From Terana coerulea (taxonomy: Eukaryota > Basidiomycota > Agaricomycetes > Polyporales > Phanerochaetaceae): a stretch of DNA of 31,962 nt. Numbering within the stretch: position 1 is the first letter of the stretch; each line of letters begins with the position of its first letter. A model generated the notes under the pieces. The model did not search any database and was not told where the DNA came from. It saw only the letters and a program-made list of their open reading frames with translations. Both the position numbers and the translations under genes were made by a program. The stretch spans positions 1 through 31,962 of the forward strand of contig JAKOGH010000613.1 of NCBI GenBank assembly GCA_024811115.1, in the 5' to 3' direction. Shown one piece after another: positions 10,702-21,132 of the stretch.

Positions 10702-11944
10702 GATAAAGCAGGTTCTGTGTAGAAAACTGCGCTTCTTGAAGTGTGACTGGAAAAGTACACGGACAAAATTCAGTGTTAAAAAGTTGCACAACGATAAAGT
10801 TAGGATGGAATTGCTTGACGTTTAAGTATCAACATAGGTATCACCACATTTACCCGATATTCAGATGCTTTTCAACTCATTTGCTGCCCCTGAAAGCATT
10901 TCCATTGGCCTCTGTGCTGCCTACAGTCTAAGTCTCCCCGGAGCCCCTCGCTCCTTTCTATGAGGTTTCTACGCGTGGCGCAAATAGATGAGGAGCAAAA
11001 GATTTAAGCAGATGATTAGATTCATTCTGAGAGGGTGAAACGAGTAAACCGTGATTGACTTGCAGCTGCATATAACAACCCGTGGTGAACACGAACAAGC
11101 GACGAGTGGAAAACCTCGTGAACGTCATATGCGGCTGCGCCTCGAACACCCATCGTTGAGATGTGGTGCCGTCGATTTAAGTGCCTCCGCTAAAGAGTAA
11201 AAACGTTGGACTTCTCAATGTCAATAGAGCGAATACACCGGTAAGGATGATACTACATTGAGCTCGAGATTGTGGAACTTACCGGATTCGCTAGTTTTCC
11301 TTCAACTGCTAGTTGGCTACAAAATTCTGGTTAGGTGCGCATCCCGTTGCATTGCTGAAGCGGAAATGAGAAAGAGGCGCTACCCGTTCTGACTAATGAA
11401 GACACAAGACGGAGAGTTGTGTACTATTAGGCAAAGTAGTGATCGAATCAGTGCGTTTGTAACCGGCTCTTCTTGGTGCAGCGTCCTCACTAGGGCTCAT
11501 CATCATGTGCCTAGCCGAAGCGTGCCCTTAGACTTTTTTTGATAGTCTGTGTTGGGGGTAGGGATAGCGATAAGGCGTAGGACAGAGCTGGAGACGGGAA
11601 ACAAAAAGGTGTGCTCCCCAGCTCCCAGTGCTCTACGAAGAGGACTTGAATGTCCATCCAAGTGGTCGATGCTTTCGCATTTCGAACTTGCAGTGTCAAT
11701 TAGTGACACGTAACGTTAGCGTTATGTAGGCTGTTGAAAACGTTCAACGCGGTCTCAAAATAAAATCTTTGGGGGCTTTAAAGCTAGATGGACGAGGAAT
11801 TGATGCCATAAGACTCGTGAATTTGTTGAAATTAGTGTGAACAGTCTAGCTTGAACTGTCTGTTGACCTCTCCAGTCTACCGTTAGACTCTAATGATGGC
11901 AGAGTGCTACCGAACATTTTGGAGTTGCTCGCGGCTCAGCGGTA

Positions 11945-12286
11945 ATGTCGAGTAGCGGCTACAGAATGCAGAGTAGGCCCAGCACACGTGTGTGGAGCTT
12001 TCAAGTGCCAACGCGCAGAGTAAACTGCAAAGCCCGTTCAGGCATGGTGCAAGCGGTAAGTATGTATTTATGTTGTGGAGCGTGCGGTACACAGAGTGTA
12101 GGTAATTACATCTTTAAAATGGTACCCATGTACTTACGCGGTATTGGTTTGTCAAGAGAATCAACAGTGAGCTCACCATTGTTTATGTTCTTGCTCTTCT
12201 AGGTATTTGAGGAGAATCCTCCGGAGGTTCAGGAAGTCAGCACAGTCCAGCAGGACCCTGCTTTTGAATTGTGCATCCTCCTCTAG
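11945..12286 (+). CDS. Possible two-exon small gene, 64 aa, unrecognised
   Basis: An ATG at 11945 opens a 37-codon exon ending in GTGCAAGCG. It is followed by a good donor GTAAGT (12056), a 147-bp intron and a pyrimidine-rich acceptor TTGCTCTTCTAG ending at 12202. The frame then continues for 27 codons (VFEENPPEVQEVSTVQQ...) to TAG at 12286. The matching phase and decent splice signals are the only support; the branch point is weak and the protein matches nothing I know. A plus-strand frame at 12207-12488 overlaps and may be the true continuation of a different gene model. Confidence 0.2.
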
Positions 12287-12419
12287 CGCCGTTGTGACAG
12301 GTCTATTAAGGTTGAGTGCTTTGCGAGGTCCATCACTGTCAGTTTCGGTCTTTAATGGCTTTCCGCTTATCTACATCACGAGCGCGTTTTTCACTTCCAC
12401 CAACGACGTGGTTGTGAAT

Positions 12420-12449
12420 CTGTTCGACGTGAGTCTGTTCGACGTGAGT
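12420..12449 (+). repeat. Exact 15-bp tandem duplication containing splice-donor-like GTGAGT
   Basis: CTGTTCGACGTGAGT occurs twice back to back, each copy ending in a GAC|GTGAGT sequence that looks like a 5' splice site; the second is followed by AAGC. It is a recent perfect duplication inside the GC island. Confidence 0.7.
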
Positions 12450-13270
12450 AAGCAGCCGCTTAACGTCAAACACTCATACAGTGGCTAGCTCAAGTCTTGT
12501 GTGATTGAAGAATAGCTCAATCATCTCGATCGCATGCATACATAGCTATGACAATACCAGTAAGCTACGAACGATGAATAGGTTTTCAATTGGGCAGTGC
12601 CACCTGCGCTCTTTGATTGCAACTGCTTTACGCCCGTGTTACTCAATGTAGACTTCTTCCTCTTTCCCTGCTTGGAGAAGACACTAGAGCCTATGGACAA
12701 GTTCACATTTCATAGCAGTCAGGTTGCTTTGACGCGGTGAGATCATGTTTGACGATTGCGATGAACAGCAGAGAAGCAAAGATAGAGTCCCCGAGGCAAG
12801 CTCAGTAGGATAATCTACCCACTTTCGATGAATAAGCTGCAGCAGCTGCGCTTTATTGAGTCTCAAAACAGCCTGCAACACGGGGTCAACGGAGACGACT
12901 GCGATATGTATGATGGGGCATCCCACCCCCAATCGACTCCCGCTTCATCAAGCGGAGGGGTTCGCTGCTATTGTCCCTTGACGGTAACAGCTCTCAGCTC
13001 GGTACTTCCATCAGCAAAAGCAAGCTTTGCGGCATCTCCTCTCCCAACTGCTGTACCTCTGGCTCCTCCTTAAGCCCCGTGACTCTCCTCTCGTTAGATT
13101 GCTTCTTTGACAGCTCCGATCCCGTCACGATAACCACTCAGCGCGCTCGCAACAAGCGACACACGGGCGGCTTGGCTGAACTGTAGGTGGAGACGACTCC
13201 CCGTATCCCAAGACATTCTCTAGTGACGCTCGGGGATTGTAAAGGTGAGCACCCTCGTTGTTGTCTTGCA

Positions 13271-13316
13271 CTAGTCGTCGAATCTCAATGTTGTAGTGCC
13301 ACAACCTAGACGACTA
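13271..13316. repeat. Hairpin with 8-bp outer stem
   Basis: TAGTCGTC at the left end pairs with GACGACTA at the right end, and an inner TTGT...ACAA pair is present. Possibly an RNA hairpin or terminator-like structure near the end of a lost gene; no function is assigned. Confidence 0.35.
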
Positions 13317-13463
13317 CTTATTTACCATTCAATCCAATACTATCCTTATTTCTACTAGTCCGCCTTCTTTTGTACTGCTTGTGTGTGCATATATGGTTGT
13401 GTCTCGCATTCTATATTCATAGCTTAATGATATGCCTTCTTTTTTTCTCTCTTCTTGCTGATA

Positions 13464-13688
13464 TCACCACGTGCCACCCTGATGTTGATTTATCGGAGGA
13501 ATTGTTGAACTCGAGCTCATAGGTGCCTCGTGCGCTCTGTGTTTATTCATATTTGCATCTGGCTTGTCCTCAGGCCTCCTACTGCCCATTTTAAGCGAAG
13601 TGCATAACGGCATGTCAACGAAAAACTTGCAAAATATGCGATGCCCAAACTCTTCATAAAGCTCCGCAATATATTTCTTCCAATACAC
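13464..13688 (-). CDS. Candidate 3' exon of an unrecognised protein
   Basis: The minus-strand frame reads WKKYIAELYEEFGHRIFCKF, then PLCTSLKMGSRRPEDKPD, and ends in a polar tail rich in Ser, Pro and Gln (SSSSTIPPINQHQGG) before a stop. The hydrophobic-charged pattern followed by a disordered C-terminus looks protein-like. Upstream on the same strand, at about 13730-13755, a plausible acceptor occurs: CTTAAC branch-like sequence, then CACTGCAG. The ATG at 13688 is thus more likely internal than a true start. I recognise no family. Confidence 0.25.
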   Translation of the reverse strand: MYWKKYIAELYEEFGHRIFCKFFVDMPLCTSLKMGSRRPEDKPDANMNKHRAHEAPMSSSSTIPPINQHQGGTW

Positions 13689-14803
13689 TCTCGACGCTTC
13701 CTAGGTGTGACCTTATGTTTTGGCTTGACTGCAGTGTATGGTAACCAATGTTAAGCCGGGAAATATTGCAAACGGGCATTGACCATGACGAATAGATGAT
13801 AATTTCTTTCTTCGCAGGATTATAGCCCCCGCACACATTATATGATGAGGACGAAGCAGCTCTGATTTCAAGATGTTAACTAGCATTGTGTAAAAGGTAC
13901 CCGCTCATGATCCTCAACCCGAAGCTATGGTGATGTTTGCTCATATACGGCATTAGCCTCAGCACTCAACCCCGACTGTATTTGAAAGAGAAATCTGCTA
14001 GTGGATGGCGCGTTGTTTTTGGAGCTATAAGTAAAACATGTACCACTCAACTACGATTCACACCGGATCGGTGAAGTTGACAACCCTGGATGCGCAGGGT
14101 GCGAATATGTAAGGGCGACACAGCGACTCTTGTATAAATCGGTCCCACAGGCGTTCCACTTCCTCATGCCGCTAAATAGTGATTCGTTCGCCGCGCTCGG
14201 CTCGAAGCCGGTGTGCAAGCGTGCGGTGCGCAGCCTCCCGACGCCACCTGCGAGCTATACGAAGGCGCGCGGCCCGCTAAAGCAATCTTTTAAAGCAAGT
14301 ACGGCAGCAATGTTTTGGTGAATATCAAGTATGTGAACTACTTGCGAAGTACAGCTACTTAGTTCTAAGTGCAAATGTCGTTGATACTATAGGCGACAGA
14401 AATGACCTGAACCTCATCCACATCCCCCTCATCGCCTCCGTTCCTCCCAGCTTCCATCAAGGAACCTTGATCAAAGGCCGTGGCGCAACGGGCCCAATCT
14501 GTACGCGCATACGGCTCTTGTCGCGTGCCCATGTTGCAGAACTTTTTATGTCATGTACACCCTCAAATGCGCAAGCAAAACCAAGAGAACATTCTTTCAA
14601 AAGTTAGCATTACACTCTTTCAGGGGATACTCAGCATATCGACGTACAGCGAGTCTAGTCTGAAATTGCACAGAAACCCCGATATGGGCAGACTTTGTCC
14701 GTAGAGCATGTATATGAGCAGACATCAGGCAACAACAGATGTTGTGAAAGTATGCTGACTTGGTAGGTGACGAGATGAAGGACGGCAGAAGGTTGAAGGA
14801 GAT

Positions 14804-14989
14804 ATGGAAGACCTCACCGAAGAGAGTGAGGGCAGAAGAGTGCAGGAAAGTGGGACAGGGCGCCGGCGATGCCGACGCAAGATTTCCATGAGCAGAAATC
14901 GGCAGAAGGGTGGTACCGCAATTGCAAGCACAGGTGCATCAGTCACCGGGGCTGCAGTTTGTGTAACTTCAAGCAGGGCGAAATATTAG
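14804..14989 (+). CDS. Short basic ORF, weak candidate
   Basis: A 61-codon frame with an Arg-rich stretch (RRRCRRKISMSRNRQKGG) and a Glu-rich start. It has no recognisable domain, splice context or start context and may simply reflect purine-rich DNA. Listed because it lies in a stretch otherwise without any gene call. Confidence 0.12.
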   Translation: MEDLTEESEGRRVQESGTGRRRCRRKISMSRNRQKGGTAIASTGASVTGAAVCVTSSRAKY

Positions 14990-15589
14990 TAGCACCGCTT
15001 GTCTGACTTTGGCGGGGATGGCGGGCCATGACTTCGGTGAAGCCGATGAGAGCTATTGGACAAATGACCAATACATGAATGTGTGTGGTAGTACCATGCG
15101 ACCTTGATGCACTCTCAAATTTTTCAAGGTTTCTTCAGGCAAGTGTATACTCTATAACCTCACATTGGGGGTAGATTAAGGACTTTTCCAAACTGATGGC
15201 TCGCTGAGCAGTTGTCGGAGAATCAGTAGTACATTCGCTATCAAAAATGGAAAAGAACTGACCTATTCCCAGCACGTGCGCTATTTGATTTCCGACAAGT
15301 GACATCCGATAGAACGGCCACATTGCTTGTGGCTGCTAATTCTGATAGCTAGGAAGTCCTATCGAAAGTAAAGGGAATAAAATGTCAAGTCCTAGGCAAT
15401 GCAGGCAAAGCGCTGGTGGTGAAAGGTCGGGCAAGTCAAGCGCAAAACGCAAAGAGCCTGCATACGAGCTTTTGTGAAACTTCAGCATTGAACACAGCGT
15501 TCAAACCACTAGCTCCAATAACAATAAATCTGACTACGCTGATCGTGCACCACTGTCGAAAAGCGCTGTACACGCAAATGGAAAGCCTA

Positions 15590-16388
15590 CTGTAGCATTA
15601 CAAAAATAACCCAAGTACAGTTGGCAGGCTTGGAAAGATTGGCTTATGTTTGTTTAGCTAGGAAAGCTTATGCCCTGAATGCTTGATAGTTGGCAAGCTT
15701 CATACCAGTACTTCTTTTAATTTGGCCACATTGCCATATATGGCAAGTGCAACTGAATCAATGCGCAATATATGCCATCCTTGCATTTTGAATAAATCAG
15801 CTATATCTCAGCAGGAAAATGTACTACAGACTTGCTTCATAGCTGAAAATAAACCTTAGCCTGTTTCCTTCCGACTCCATACCGTGTGATTTCGCATTCC
15901 ATTACATTGACTGCGTTATAGTGCAATAGATCTTATGAGTAGTTAACCCGTACTTCGTACAATCCGTCTATAAGTGTGTATTGTGCATATGTAGACTGAA
16001 CTTTGGGAATGCCCCCTATACACCATTATCGATGAGTGTGCAACATTCAAAGTTATAGTGCATTTACTTTTATGCAAGATAGTGATGCATATTGTTTGCA
16101 TTGTAGCATAGCATTTGTTATGAATAGTGAGGCGACATAACATGGCCTTGAAAAAGAACGTGAACAGGTTCACCATAGGCTATGGTTACATTATTTAAAA
16201 TGCAAGTTTGCCATATGTTGCCCATTAATTCAGTTGCACTTGCCATATATGGCAATGCGGCCACATCAAAGGAAGCTCTGGTATGGAGCGTTTCATCAAA
16301 TATTTAGATCAAATGGTGTCCCAGCTAAAAGATATAAGCAAATTTTCTAAGCCTGCCAACTGTACTTAGTTACTTTTGAGCCGTACTA
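15590..16388. mobile_element. T-family MITE-like element, copy T3 (799 bp, TA duplication)
   Basis: TIRs of roughly 200-260 bp face each other: 15590-~15850 and the reverse complement of ~16195-16388. Both contain AAGTACAGTTGGCAGGCTT, a TATGGCAAGTGCAACTGAAT block and CTTGCATTTT. TA occurs at both outer edges (15588-15589, 16389-16390), and the right terminus TAGTAC reads as a decayed CAG-type end. The interior has no transposase and is inverted relative to T4. Confidence 0.8.
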
Positions 16389-16390
16389 TA

Positions 16391-17394
16391 CAATGCCACT
16401 AATTAATCTAATACAATTGTGCTAATAATCGCACAAATCGAAGTATAACAGTACCACAATAATGCAGTAGCTGTTGTAAAACTTGCCAAACTACTGCAGT
16501 AGTCATCATAGTATTTGTCAAAATTCTACAATGATTATTATAATACCTTTCATATTACTGCAAAGGTACCATAAGACATACTGCGTTATATAAGTGATAA
16601 TTGTAATAATAGTGATACTATTATATAAAGTGTTACAATTGTAAATAAACTAATATAACTACTACTTTAGCTGTTACTAATATAAGATACCTGGCTAGAG
16701 ATGCTAATTAATTATTATCGACTATAATAAAGCTAAGTATGGCAATAAAGAATGTTATGATAATTGATGTTATAATACTATTTCGAAATTTAACTAGCTT
16801 ATTTTAATATTAAATATAATTTACAAAAGTTATAATCTATTATAATATCATATGTGCATTTAATGCGCATGTTTTGGGATTTATGCCAAAAATATTTTTG
16901 GCGCATATTTCAATAAAAATGGCTTTAAAAAATGATTGTAACTAAATTAGAGTGAATAAAATCGCTTTAGTAGTTATTATGCAAAGCTCAAAATAGTCAA
17001 TACGAATGCCTAGTTTTCATTGTGTATACATATATAGTAGCAGGCAAAAGTCATATACAAAAGCAATTAGGTTTCAACTTCATTTAGCAATACTTTCATA
17101 ATTATAATGCTTAATCAAAATGCATTAGAACACAATGTAAGCGTTATTATTTAACTACTACCAATGCACAATTTTAGAAAGCCATAGATTACTATGTATA
17201 ATAATAGTATCATCAAATTTGTGCTAAAGTGATATTGATTTCACTAGCAGAGATATAATTAAGACAAATGTAATGGCATGTTCTATCTATTTATGCAATA
17301 TCAGTAATACTGCTTATAAGATGTAGCTTTTGATTTATAATATACCAATCTTATTATAGTATGTTATATATAGTATACCTTTTTAAATCATATA
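16391..17394. other. Very AT-rich stretch, no recognisable gene
   Basis: Extremely AT-rich DNA with short ORFs only. A motif at about 16985 (AAGCTCAAAATAGTCAAT) could be a decayed T-family left end partnering the right end at 17774, but the match is weak. Nothing else is recognised. Confidence 0.5.
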
Positions 17395-17774
17395 TATATA
17401 CAAATATTGCAAACTATTAACTAACTATTCATAAATTATATTATACCCATGAGAAATTAGCTTGCTGGTGTAGAGAGCAATATAATGCATTTTAGAAAGT
17501 AGATATGTATAAGTTTATTTTAGGCTATTTAACAAGCATATAGCATGTTATATTATCAAACTGTCATTAACTCATTCAAGATGCAAGTTTAGTATATAAT
17601 GAGCATTTATGTATTCAGACTTACTATATATAGTAATGTGGCTGTGTCAAAAGAAAGCTTCATTCTAGAGCTTTCTAAACATAAAACATGTATATTTAAA
17701 CCTTTCTTTGTTGAAAGTGTATAAGCGAATCTTTTAAGCCTGCTAACTATACTTTTATTTTTTAAGCTTCACTA
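17395..17774 (-). mobile_element. T-family right end, copy T5
   Basis: It ends AAGCTTCACTA followed by TA. Reading the reverse complement gives the family landmarks: a GTTAGCAGGCTTAAAAGATT-like block, a TGACACAGCC-equivalent GTGTGGCY block, TACTATATATAGTAAGTCTGAA and ACTTGCATCTTG. The left part grades into AT-rich sequence shared with T1 and T6 (ATATATACAAATATTGCAAA). No left TIR is convincingly present. Confidence 0.65.
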
Positions 17775-17782
17775 TATGATAT

Positions 17783-18380
17783 GTGCAAGTTGCCAAATGG
17801 CAAAGTTTTCAGCCAATATGTACTTACTTATTAAGAAGTTCTACCTATAGCAAACTTGTAATTGTTCAAGACTTTGATTTATTAAAGATTACTAGTAGTA
17901 TATTTAGATATTCAAGAGAAGAATTTAGAAATTTAGAAATTCTAAATAAAGTCACAAGGCTGCAATTCATTATAATGGTGTCTAAGCAAATTGGAGGTAT
18001 TACCAGAAACCAAGTCATATGTAAATACTGTGATTAGAACAATGTTGAGCATATTCCAAAACAAGTTTTAAAAGAGCTGCAATGGACAGGTAATGCGCAG
18101 TGATTATACTTTCTGAGTTTACAAAAACATTTTGTATGACTAGAACATTGGAGCAGCTTTTGACTTTTAGAATGTGAAGATGCTTAGAGCCCAGTAAAAT
18201 TTCATAAATCCAAAACATATTTGTATAACTTTCAAAGCATAAAGAAGCATTATAAAAATATCTCTGGCATTTGTGTTGATGTTTTGCATGACCATAGTGT
18301 TTACAGCATATAATGCCAGTTTGTTCTGAGTGTGAGCACACTAGCTGCAGCTAAAGGGTGTGTAAATGACTATGACTGCT
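17783..18380 (+). pseudogene. Decayed coding region, unrecognised protein
   Basis: One frame runs for about 200 codons with protein-like content: FRYSREEFRNLEILNKVTRL, MVSKQIGGITRNQVICKYCD, then a stop and NNVEHIPKQVLKELQWTGNA. Further on it reads KTYLYNFQSIKKHYKNISG and CVDVLHDHSVYSI. It is interrupted only by single TAG, TGA or TAA codons, as expected when Trp, Arg or Gln codons are lost by C-to-T or G-to-A change. One stop falls in a CD-stop-NN context where Trp would be natural. I do not recognise the family; it is probably a transposon protein given the surroundings. It directly follows T5. Confidence 0.5.
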
Positions 18381-18661
18381 CACAAACACACTGAATATAC
18401 TCTACATTGCGTAAAATTATTTATCTGATTTTTGCGATGTTATCTATATTTTGGCACTACACTTTGTTACTGCTATTTACTATCTAGGATAGATCATAGA
18501 TTACAAAACCCGGATAAATGTAGTGCATTATGAATATATTTACAAAAACACATATATATATATATATAGAACATATATTTGCACACTTAGTAAATGCTAT
18601 GTTGCTGTTCTGATGGTAACATACCTTTGAACCTTACTTTGTAAACAATATAAGCCCTATA
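18381..18661. other. AT-rich spacer with (TA)n microsatellite
   Basis: A short TA microsatellite lies near 18551-18568. About 18460-18550 matches the reverse complement of about 6150-6240. No gene is seen. Confidence 0.5.
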
Positions 18662-19529
18662 CAGCAGGTGACAAAAGTCTGTTATCTTGGCCTACAAGCA
18701 CAATAACAATTTGATCATATTTTGCGAACTAATGAAGTCTATACTAAACTAAGCATATCAGCAGATAGCGACTACTAGTGCACATTTTACAATAACTGTA
18801 AATTACCATATATAGCAATACTGCTATTACACATAACGACTTTGTGCGAAATTACAGATATAAGCAATTACACCACTACACATTCAATAGGTAAGGTATA
18901 AATATGCTCAATAGCTATAAATGATGTTTAAAAAGTTTTATATATGGTATAGCTTATATATTCTTTTTGGCATTACTATATGCAGTATACAGTGCGGAAC
19001 ATGTTTGTTTTGAAATGCTCTATGCTAACGTTTATTATTTATCCTTATTGCTTTAATATACCATTCAAATATAATTATTCACAGTAAATCATAGCCTACT
19101 AGAGTGTGGTACTGTATTTCTTTGCAGTTTACATGATTATAGCACTTGTTACAAATTAAATAAACAATGAGCGTGTGATAATAAGAATGTTCTATGCCAT
19201 ATTTTATATATAATGGTTTCTATGCAAGAAAGCGCTATATATGCTACATATTACACCTTCTGAACTTTATTTAAAGCCATTGAGCATATTTATACCTTGC
19301 CCATTGAATGCATAGTAATGTAATTGCTTATATCTGTAATTTAGCACAAAGTCGTTACGTGTAATGGCAGTATTGCCATATATGGCTATTTATAGTTATT
19401 GTAAAATGCGCACTAGTGGTCGCTATCTGCTGATATACTTAGTTTGGTATACACTTTACTAGTTCAAAAGATATGATTAAATCATTGTTGTGCCAGTAAG
19501 CCAAGGTGATGGACTTTTGTCACCTACTA
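18662..19529. mobile_element. M2 MITE-like element, 868 bp, ~270-bp TIRs, TA duplication
   Basis: The left end CAGCAGGTGACAAAAGTC and the reverse complement of the right end, TAGTAGGTGACAAAAGTC, begin inverted repeats that align for about 270 bp. Shared blocks include TATCAGCAGATAGCGAC, CATTTTACAATAACT, AACGACTTTGTGC and AAATTACAGATATAAGCAAT. TA flanks both ends (18660-18661 and 19530-19531). The arms differ mostly by C/T and G/A transitions. The ~310-bp interior carries no transposase. The TIR start and TA target fit a non-autonomous Tc1/mariner-pogo element. Inside each TIR, GGTGAC...TCACC can itself form a hairpin. Confidence 0.85.
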
Positions 19530-19589
19530 TAAGAGAAAGAGTTATAAGATGCTTAACATGAAACAAGGCTTATAAAGCATGTGTTTTGT

Positions 19590-19789
19590 TTAGAGCCGGA
19601 CTTAGGCATCAATTTTAAAACTTGGATTGACTGGCCAATCAGAAATGCTACAGCTTTAGTAAGTTTGCTCATTATTTTAAACAGTGAGCTTGCAATTTTA
19701 ACTAGCTGACTAGAGTTGAAAGTAGTGTGCATAACATAAGCATATCCTCCAGCATTGCTATATGCACCCTAGCCATAGCATAATCACTA
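19590..19789 (+). repeat. R2 repeat, left half, interrupted at CACTA
   Basis: It matches 4828-4985 and 31710-31905 (ATGCTACAGCTTTAGTAAG, CAGTGAGCTTGC, AGCCATAGCATAA). It stops at CACTA, where the 10.7-kb element begins; its other half resumes at 30484. Confidence 0.8.
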
Positions 19790-20191
19790 CTACTAGTGTG
19801 TATATTTTAACAAATAAAATAGGCCCACTACTATAGTAAATATGTATTGCATCTAGTGCACCGCATTTTTTCAAAGCAAGCTTAAGGCTTGTTTTAATAA
19901 ATATAAAGCAAATATGGTGGAGTGTATTACTGCTTTAATGTAGATAAGTTCGAAGTTTTTTTGAATGTATGAAAATGCGTTCTGCTATTTTGTTTGTAAG
20001 TATTGCATGTTTTATAGCTTATTTCAAAATTATAAGACTGCTCTATTATTTTTTAGCTTTCGTAATAAATAAAAAGCTTGCTGCTTTATTTATATATAAC
20101 AGATAGCTTCACAGCTTGCTTTAAAATTATAAAAATGCTCTCCTGTTTTTTTTCCAGCTCTTATTAACAGACCAGCTGCTTTGTTCAAATA

Positions 20192-21028
20192 CAGTGAAGC
20201 TTAAGAATAATGCAAGCATGGTTAGCAGGCTTGGAAAGATTTGCTTATATCTTTCTAACTAAGTAAGCTTTCAACTTAAATGCTTAATAGTTGGAAAACC
20301 CCATACTAGTCCTGTATTCTAATGTGGCCCTATTACTGTATATACAGTAAGTATAACAGAATAAATGCACAATATATGCCAAACTTGCATTTTGAACGAA
20401 TCAACTACATCTTAGCAGGGAGATATACTATGAACTTGCACCATAGCCCAAAATATACCCTTGTATGCCTACTTTCAACGCCATATTATGCCAGCTCACT
20501 GTTTATAGCTAATGCTATGCTATAGTGCAAGCAATGATTACACTTTTGCATAAAGATAATTAAACTGCAACTCTGAATTAGCACAAGCATGTGTAATGAT
20601 GTATAAAGCATATTTCCAAAGTTCAATTTGCACATACACATTCCGCACTTATATATAAGCTGCACAAAGTATAAGTTCACTATTTACAAGATATATTGCG
20701 CTATAATAGAATCAACTGTTAAATGGGAAATAATATAGCAAGGTCTCAAGAAGACAGGCTAAGATATATTTTGAGCTGTGAAATAAGTCTAGCATATTTG
20801 CCTGATGTAATACAATTGATTCATTTAAAATACAAGTTCGACATATATTGCGCATTTATTCCATTGCACTTACTATACATGATAATGCAGCCACATCGTA
20901 AAATAGAGCTTATATAAAGCTTTCCAACTATCAAATATTCAGGTCGAGAGGTTATTTAATTACAAAAACATATAAGCAAACCTTTCCATGCCTGGTAACT
21001 GTACTGGCATTATTTTTAAGCTTCACTA
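20192..21028. mobile_element. T-family element, copy T4 (837 bp, TA duplication), inserted in the TIR array
   Basis: The left end CAGTGAAGCTTAAGAATAAT and the right end ATTATTTTTAAGCTTCACTA are inverted copies. TIR similarity continues inward through the GTTAGCAGGCTTGGAAAG, TTGGAAAACC, ATGCACAATATATGCC and ACTTGCATTTTGAACGAATC blocks. TA flanks both sides (20190-20191, 21029-21030). The surrounding ~95-bp tandem repeat is split cleanly, confirming that it inserted after the large element. No transposase is present. Confidence 0.85.
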
Positions 21029-21132
21029 TATGATAGCTAGCTTTACAGCTTGCTTTAAATTTGGAAAACTGCCCTACTATTTTGTTTAGCTCTTATAAAT
21101 AAACTTGCTGCTTTATTTAGATATAATAGATA

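Larger units (their letters stand above)
9001..15589. other. Higher-GC island bounded by T-family elements
   Basis: Composition changes sharply at about 9000 and again at about 15590. Inside, GC looks near 45-50 percent and CpG is frequent, with a CpG-rich peak at about 14190-14280; outside, the sequence is AT-rich. None of the repeat families A, B, R2, D1 or T appears inside. No long intact ORF is present, but several short stretches look coding-like (10306-10701, 11945-12286, 13464-13688). Stretches 9001-10300, 10702-11940, 12290-13460 and 13690-15589 otherwise hold no gene I can name. It may be gene-derived euchromatic sequence stranded among transposons. Confidence 0.6.

Noticed and set aside
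12521..13186. Several overlapping ORFs of 60-82 codons on both strands as a multi-exon gene
   Set aside because: No consistent splice model or family match on either strand. Some minus-strand pieces (LLQLIHRKWVDYPTELASG) look protein-like, but the plus-strand frames compete over the same bases.
8755..16388. The whole GC island as cargo of one large T-type transposon, with T2 as left TIR and the right arm of T3 as right TIR
   Set aside because: T3 is complete by itself, with its own left TIR and TA at both edges, so its right arm need not pair with T2. No transposase was recognised in the island.
18015..18341. 108-codon minus-strand ORF
   Set aside because: It lies antisense to the better-supported decayed plus-strand frame at 17783-18380 and looks like its shadow.
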